Source: Gordonibacter pamelaeae
GTDB taxonomy: Bacteria; Actinomycetota; Coriobacteriia; Coriobacteriales; Eggerthellaceae
Reading direction: 5' to 3' (one strand)
Assembly: GCF_042665095.1 (NCBI RefSeq)
Contig: NZ_JBHTBV010000005.1
Length of the DNA stretch: 64,000 nt
The notes beneath the pieces were generated by a model that saw only the letters and a list, made by a program, of their open reading frames with translations, had not been told where the DNA came from and did not search any database. Numbering within the stretch: the stretch's first letter is position 1; every line of letters starts with the position of its first letter. Shown here piece by piece: positions 60,477 through 64,000 of this stretch. A program made the position numbers and the translations under genes.

Positions 60477-60845
60477 TCACTTCTTCTTTCCGCCGATTTG
60501 CTTACGAGGACCCTTGCGGGTACGCGCGTTCGTGTGCGTGCGCTGTCCGCGAACGGGCAGGCCGCGACGATGGCGCAGGCCACGATAGCAACCGATCTCC
60601 ATGAGGCGCTTGACGTTCTGGGAAACCTCGCGGTGCAGGTCGCCCTCCACCTTGATGTTCTCCTGGATGTAGTCGCGCAGCTTGGTCAGATCGTCCTCCG
60701 TGAGGTCCTTGATGCGGACGTCGGGATCCACGCCGGTTTCGGCGAGTATCTTTTTGGAGGTGGTCAGACCGATGCCGTAGATGTAGGTCAAGCCGATTTC
60801 AACGCGCTTGTCGCGAGGAAGGTCGACACCAACAAGACGAGCCAT
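60477..60845 (-). CDS. rpsM: 30S ribosomal protein S13
   Basis: A 122-residue protein starting MARLVGVDLPRDKRVEIGLTYIYGIG, with RGLRHRRGLPVRGQRTHTNAR and a lysine-rich end (KQIGGKKK). Downstream of rpmJ in the infA operon. Confidence 0.98.
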   Translation of the reverse strand: MARLVGVDLPRDKRVEIGLTYIYGIGLTTSKKILAETGVDPDVRIKDLTEDDLTKLRDYIQENIKVEGDLHREVSQNVKRLMEIGCYRGLRHRRGLPVRGQRTHTNARTRKGPRKQIGGKKK

Positions 60846-60863
60846 AGATGATTCTCCTCTTTC

Positions 60864-60977
60864 CTAGCCCTGACGCTGCTTGTGGCGCGGGTTCTCGCAG
60901 ATGACGAGCACCTTGCCATGGCGTCGGATGATCTTGCATTTGTCGCACATTTTCTTGACCGAAGGACGTACCTTCAT
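60864..60977 (-). CDS. rpmJ: 50S ribosomal protein L36
   Basis: A 37-residue protein with the zinc-binding C-x2-C...C...H pattern in KKMCDKCKIIRRHGKVLVIC and the end NPRHKQRQG. It is the usual zinc form of L36, located 18 bp before rpsM and 137 bp after infA. Confidence 0.97.
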   Translation of the reverse strand: MKVRPSVKKMCDKCKIIRRHGKVLVICENPRHKQRQG

Positions 60978-61114
60978 AATCAATTCCTTTCGGTTTATGT
61001 GTACCTTAGTCTATTCATACGCCCAGCCGCAGGCGGTTGTTTTCGTGCTTGTTGTGTGCCGCATGGCACACAAAATGCGCACACCTGGTTCACAGGCCGT
61101 GCAGATTTGCGCGC

Positions 61115-61333
61115 TTACTTGAAGCGGTACGTGATGCGCCCGCGGTTCAAGTCGTAGACGGACAGCTCCACCGTCACCTTGTCCCCCGGGAGGATCTTGA
61201 TGTAGTGCATACGCATCTTGCCGGAGATATGGGCCAATATCTTGTGGCCATTTTCGAGCTCCACCCTAAACATAGCGTTCGGCAACGCCTCCAGGACGGT
61301 CCCCTCGAGCTCGATAACATCTTCTTTGGTCAA
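61115..61333 (-). CDS. infA: Translation initiation factor IF-1 (TTG start)
   Basis: A 72-residue S1-fold protein: TKEDVIELEGTVLEALPNAMF, ENGHKILAHISGKMRM and YDLNRGRITYRFK, exact for IF-1. TTG 61333 is chosen because it gives the family length and follows an AAGGAG six bases upstream; the longer frame to 61501 has an unrelated, Trp/Phe-rich start. The rare start codon may keep levels of IF-1 low. It heads the infA-rpmJ-rpsM-rpsK-rpsD-rpoA-rplQ series. Confidence 0.96.
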   Translation of the reverse strand: MTKEDVIELEGTVLEALPNAMFRVELENGHKILAHISGKMRMHYIKILPGDKVTVELSVYDLNRGRITYRFK

Positions 61334-61729
61334 AAGTGCTCCTTCAAGCAAATCGTCACTAAACAGCAACCATAGATGATACCAAAAGTTCCAGGGAAAG
61401 GGAGAAGAAAAATAAACGAGCGCACAACACCAACAAACCCGCTGGTTCGAAGTCACCTGCTTGCCAGGCGTGCGGTTCGATGCCGCGCGATCCTCGCCCA
61501 AGAAACGGGACCGCCAGGTATTCGCGCTACGCGCAGCCGCCTTGTCGGCTTGGGGGAAACGGGCCGCCGTGCGACGCCGCTGTCGATGGCACTATTGTAA
61601 GGGTTTCCGGCGCCCGGTCAAGCGGCGGGCGGAAAAGACCACGCGCCGCAGGCGACGACCTTGCAGCGCCGCCTGCGAAGCGGACGGACAGCCGGCGTGC
61701 GCCCCGGCGGGTTTCCGCGACGAAGCCTT
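61334..61729. promoter_or_regulatory. Upstream region of the infA operon
   Basis: This 396-bp gap lies between infA and the repressor gene, both on the minus strand. The part near infA (about 61335-61440) is AT-rich and must hold the operon promoter, though no single hexamer pair stands out. The rest is GC-rich with no gene or hairpin that I can support. Confidence 0.45.
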
Positions 61730-62386
61730 TTACAGCCGCTCGTCGTTCACCAGGTAGTGCCACACGGCCTTGCCGAGGATCCTCACCTGGGGCGCATCGG
61801 GGTCGCTCGCGTCGATCGAGCGGTCGCGGTGGGAGGGGTTGTTGCTCTCGGGGTGGAGCACGATAGTGTCGCCTGCGAAGAAGATGCGCTTCATGGTGGC
61901 GTCATCGCCGTTCACCGTGACCGCCACGATATCGCCGCTGCGCACCTCGGCGCTCTTGTCGAAATAGACGAGCGAGCCGTTCGGCATGATCTTGTCCATG
62001 GAGTCGCCCGACACCGTGAGGAAGAAGCCGTCCGGATGGCTCTCGGCGACAGGCGGGATGACGTAGGCCTCCTCGGTCACGGGGAGCATCTCGAGCGCGT
62101 CGCCTGCCGATATCCGCCCGTACACGGGGGCGGTGAGCGACGTGACCTCGTAATGGACGGAGCCTGCCACGAAGCCATCCGCCGCGTTGTCGATGAGGGA
62201 GCTCTTGCTGATGCCGAAATAGTCGGCCATGCGCTGTATCGCGCCCATACGCGGGACGGCCCGGCCGTTCTCCCATTGGGAGACCGCCATCGGGGAAACG
62301 CCGGCGATCTTCCCCAGCTCCCCCTGCGTCAAGCAGTGCTCGACCCGCAAGCGCTTTATATTGCTGCCCAATTCCATGACGTCCAC
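61730..62386 (-). CDS. cI/LexA-type repressor: XRE helix-turn-helix with S24 peptidase domain
   Basis: A 218-residue phage-type repressor. The N-terminal XRE domain is IKRLRVEHCLTQGELGKIAGVSPMAVSQWENGRAVP, and the C-terminal S24 self-cleavage domain has the serine in VSGDSMDKIMPNGSLV and the lysine in DDATMKRIFF. The cleavage site is likely near the start of the domain (VYGRISAGDA). It is divergent from the zinc-ribbon gene and would be inactivated after DNA damage through RecA. Start GTG 62386 or ATG 62377; neither is decisive. Confidence 0.93.
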   Translation of the reverse strand: MDVMELGSNIKRLRVEHCLTQGELGKIAGVSPMAVSQWENGRAVPRMGAIQRMADYFGISKSSLIDNAADGFVAGSVHYEVTSLTAPVYGRISAGDALEMLPVTEEAYVIPPVAESHPDGFFLTVSGDSMDKIMPNGSLVYFDKSAEVRSGDIVAVTVNGDDATMKRIFFAGDTIVLHPESNNPSHRDRSIDASDPDAPQVRILGKAVWHYLVNDERL

Positions 62387-62538
62387 TTTCTTCCACAGGG
62401 TTCCTTTCGACTATATTCTACAATATTTTAACTTTACTTTTAGTATAAGTTTAATTATAGTTTCCGCAGCACGCAACTATAATTCTTACGCTCAACGTCG
62501 TGCCCCTTTCGATTCCTGACCAGCAGAAAGGACTGCGC
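62387..62538. promoter_or_regulatory. Operator/promoter region of the phage-like element
   Basis: An AT-rich gap, unlike the flanking GC-rich DNA. AATTATAGTT (62453-62462) and its complement AACTATAATT (62475-62484) form an inverted repeat that overlaps TATAAT at 62478-62483, a good -10 box for the rightward genes. TTAACTT and AAGTTTAA near 62428-62454 form another partial repeat. These fit operators for the divergent repressor. Confidence 0.65.
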
Positions 62539-63126
62539 ATGAACGTAACGGCAGCAGTGGGCGAGCAGGATGACGCCCTGCGCCCTTGGACCGAGGCCGA
62601 GGAGACGTACCTGGCAAACGCTGCGGGAATCCTCTCCCCCGAGAACCTGGGCCGGGCGCTCGGCCGCACGGAGGCCTCGGTGGAGGAGGCGGCCGGGCGG
62701 CTCGGGCTCGACGTGCGGTGCGACGGGTCTTCCTTCGTCTGGTGCGACCACTGCGCTACGTGGAGAACCCGCTTGAACAGCCGCACCGGATGGTGTCGCA
62801 TCTGCACGATGCGCGAGCAGCTGCGGGGGCGCGAGCGGGCCTGTGCCGAGGCCCTTGCCGCCATGGCGCCCTCCGAGCGCGCCGTCTACGAGAAGACGGA
62901 GGCCGAGCGCCAGTCCAAGCGCCTGCCGCCCCACCCCGTCAAGCGGCTCGTCTCCGCCACACCGGACGGCAAGCCGCGCATCGAGGAGGCGCGCTACCTC
63001 GCGGAAGTGGAGGAATGGGAGTACCGCGTGCTCAAGCTGCGCTACGACGCCGCCAAAACCCGCCTTAGGCGCATGCGTGAGAAGACGGGTGCGAACCCCC
63101 GGAAGGCAGGCCGGCGAAACGGGTGA
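62539..63126 (+). CDS. Zinc-ribbon, SANT-like protein at the start of the tail operon
   Basis: A 195-residue protein. Residues about 15-55 look like a SANT/Myb-type helix-turn-helix (RPWTEAEETYLANAAGILSP, ALGRTEASVEEAAGRL). Next is a CxxC...CxxC zinc ribbon (WCDHCATWRTRLNSRTGWCRIC), then a long charged helical region. ATG 62539 follows aaaggactg. It is the first gene opposite the repressor, so it may be the activator of the tail genes, like the zinc-finger late activators Ogr/Delta of P2-like phages. That role is inferred. Confidence 0.75.
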   Translation: MNVTAAVGEQDDALRPWTEAEETYLANAAGILSPENLGRALGRTEASVEEAAGRLGLDVRCDGSSFVWCDHCATWRTRLNSRTGWCRICTMREQLRGRERACAEALAAMAPSERAVYEKTEAERQSKRLPPHPVKRLVSATPDGKPRIEEARYLAEVEEWEYRVLKLRYDAAKTRLRRMREKTGANPRKAGRRNG

Positions 63127-63216
63127 CACCTCCGGCATCCTATGACCACCGCGAGCGCCCACCCGGCGAGCGCGCAACAAGCGAAACGCGATACCCCCGG
63201 AAAGGAGGTGACTGGA

Positions 63217-63657
63217 TTGACGGACTCCCGCACGGCCCAGGCCGATGTCGCCACCTGCGTGTTCAGTGTGCTGAAGACGATTGTAGAAGGCGATCCCGGC
63301 GTGGCTTCCTGCACCTACGAGCAGACGCCCACGGATGCCCAGGGGCTTCCCTGCATCACGATGCAAACCCTCGACGGCACTCCCGTGGAGCGCCGCTACT
63401 TGGACGGAGGCCGCGTGGAGAACTACCGCTTCGCCCTGCTGCTGCGTCGGCAGGCCCTGGAGGACCAGGACCGGCTCGACGCCCGCGCCCTGCTCGAACG
63501 CCTGGCATCGTCGCTCGCGGAAGCAGACGTCGAACTGGGCGAGGGCCGCACAGCTTGGGACCTGTCCCTGGACACGCTGCCCTACCGCGCCGAGTCGGCG
63601 GCCGACTATGCCGACTGGAAGGCGGAACTGACCTTGAAGTACCAGACAAACCGATGA
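63217..63657 (+). CDS. Phage tail-terminator-like protein (XkdJ/YqbJ type)
   Basis: A 146-residue protein. TTG 63217 is chosen for its excellent ribosome binding site (aaaggaggtg six bases before); ATG 63142 has none. The sequence (DVATCVFSVLKTIVEGDPGVAS, RVENYRFALLLRRQALEDQDRLDA, DWKAELTLKYQTNR) fits the small tail-terminator proteins in the tail gene blocks of PBSX-type elements, and the next gene codes for a tail-tube-like protein. The family assignment comes from pattern and gene order. Confidence 0.65.
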   Translation: MTDSRTAQADVATCVFSVLKTIVEGDPGVASCTYEQTPTDAQGLPCITMQTLDGTPVERRYLDGGRVENYRFALLLRRQALEDQDRLDARALLERLASSLAEADVELGEGRTAWDLSLDTLPYRAESAADYADWKAELTLKYQTNR

Positions 63658-63670
63658 AAGGAACCGAACT

Positions 63671-64000
63671 ATGAGCGAGAACGCCGCACCCATCTGGGGC
63701 AACGAACTGGAGTACTACATCAACACGGGCACGAACGAGGCAGCGGCCTGGACGAAGGTGACGGAGCTCCTGACGTGGGAGCCCAGCGCCGAGCCCAAGA
63801 CCTACGAGCCCGCCTGGCTCGACCGCAAGGTCTCCCCTGTGTTCGTGCAGGGACGCACCTGCTCGATCAACTGGACGAAGGACACGGTGAAGAACGGCGC
63901 CCTGGAGGCATGGGTCATGGAGCACCGCAACGAGACCGACGTGGCGTGCGAGGTGTGCCGCATGTTCACGTGGCTGGGCACGGCTGCGGCGCAGACCGCC
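63671..64000 (+). CDS. Phage tail tube-like protein (runs off the window)
   Basis: The first 110 residues of a protein starting at ATG 63671 after aaaggaacc. NELEYYINTGTNEAAAWTKV, LLTWEPSAEPKTYEPAWLDR and SINWTKDTVKNGALEAWV resemble major tail tube proteins of siphophages and tail-like particles. It would form the tube inside or as the tail. The rest of the protein and later tail genes lie outside the window. Confidence 0.7.
   Translation, partial: MSENAAPIWGNELEYYINTGTNEAAAWTKVTELLTWEPSAEPKTYEPAWLDRKVSPVFVQGRTCSINWTKDTVKNGALEAWVMEHRNETDVACEVCRMFTWLGTAAAQTA

Larger units (their letters stand above)
61730..64000. mobile_element. Left end of a phage-derived tail-like element
   Basis: The block runs from the cI/LexA repressor through a zinc-ribbon protein to a tail-terminator-like and a tail-tube-like gene, and continues past the window. 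No integrase, replication, terminase, portal or capsid gene lies between repressor and tail genes. It sits next to the infA operon. A tailocin, a defective prophage or a re-ordered prophage are all possible. Confidence 0.65.

Noticed and set aside
1..64000. CRISPR arrays, tRNA or rRNA genes, complete insertion sequences
   Set aside because: I looked in the gaps between genes and saw no regular spaced repeats, no tRNA cloverleaf with the GTTCGA loop, no rRNA segment and no transposase gene.

Overview
The window is high-G+C DNA from an anaerobic actinobacterium of the Coriobacteriia, most likely family Eggerthellaceae. The evidence is membrane-bound LuxR-type sensors paired divergently with Tat-exported respiratory reductases, DMSO-reductase-like modules, an Nfn-type transhydrogenase and a dissimilatory sulfite reductase (Dsr) locus. 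The Dsr genes make a Gordonibacter-like organism plausible, but the genus cannot be fixed from the sequence alone.

Left part (1-11.9 kb): one long minus-strand gene array reads dsrM, dsrK, hemA, hemC, cobA-hemD fusion, hemB, hemL, a two-cluster ferredoxin, dsrA and dsrB (dsrB leaves the window). It couples the sulfite reductase with every enzyme from glutamyl-tRNA to precorrin-2, the precursor of its siroheme. dsrA is broken by a single-base frameshift. A LysR regulator is divergent from dsrM across a 438-bp gap. From 11.9 to 19.5 kb lie a 949-residue TPR protein of unknown function, a NifX/NifB-like cofactor-binding protein, a PadR regulator, a repeat-rich non-coding kilobase, an MFS exporter and a DUF1648 membrane protein.

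Middle (19.5-36.7 kb): mostly housekeeping. glmU-prs-pth form an operon, followed by nhaA with a long C-terminal tail, hpf, a frameshifted serine hydrolase of beta-lactamase type, a SRAP protein, acpP, folC, a perfect ParB-binding parS site, nfnA-nfnB, corA, a Fic protein bracketed by two near-identical 82-bp double-hairpin repeats, a family-4 uracil-DNA glycosylase and alanine racemase.

Respiratory part (36.8-54.5 kb): a 12-TM-type LuxR sensor faces dmsA-dmsB, followed by a second dmsB and dmsC. Downstream are molybdenum cofactor genes (moaB, moeA), a gamma-carbonic anhydrase-like protein, a GNAT acetyltransferase, enolase, a TrmO-like protein and a MerR regulator. A second LuxR sensor then faces a Tat-exported FAD-dependent fumarate-reductase-like flavoprotein. 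A solitary EcfT follows.

Right part (54.6-64 kb): an EmrB/DHA2-type exporter, three small highly charged proteins, then the translation/transcription operon infA-rpmJ-rpsM-rpsK-rpsD-rpoA-rplQ. The last 2.3 kb starts a phage-derived element: a cI/LexA-type repressor, divergent from a zinc-ribbon protein, followed directly by a tail-terminator-like gene and a tail-tube-like gene. No integrase, terminase or capsid gene lies between them, so a phage-tail-like particle (tailocin) is a possible reading.
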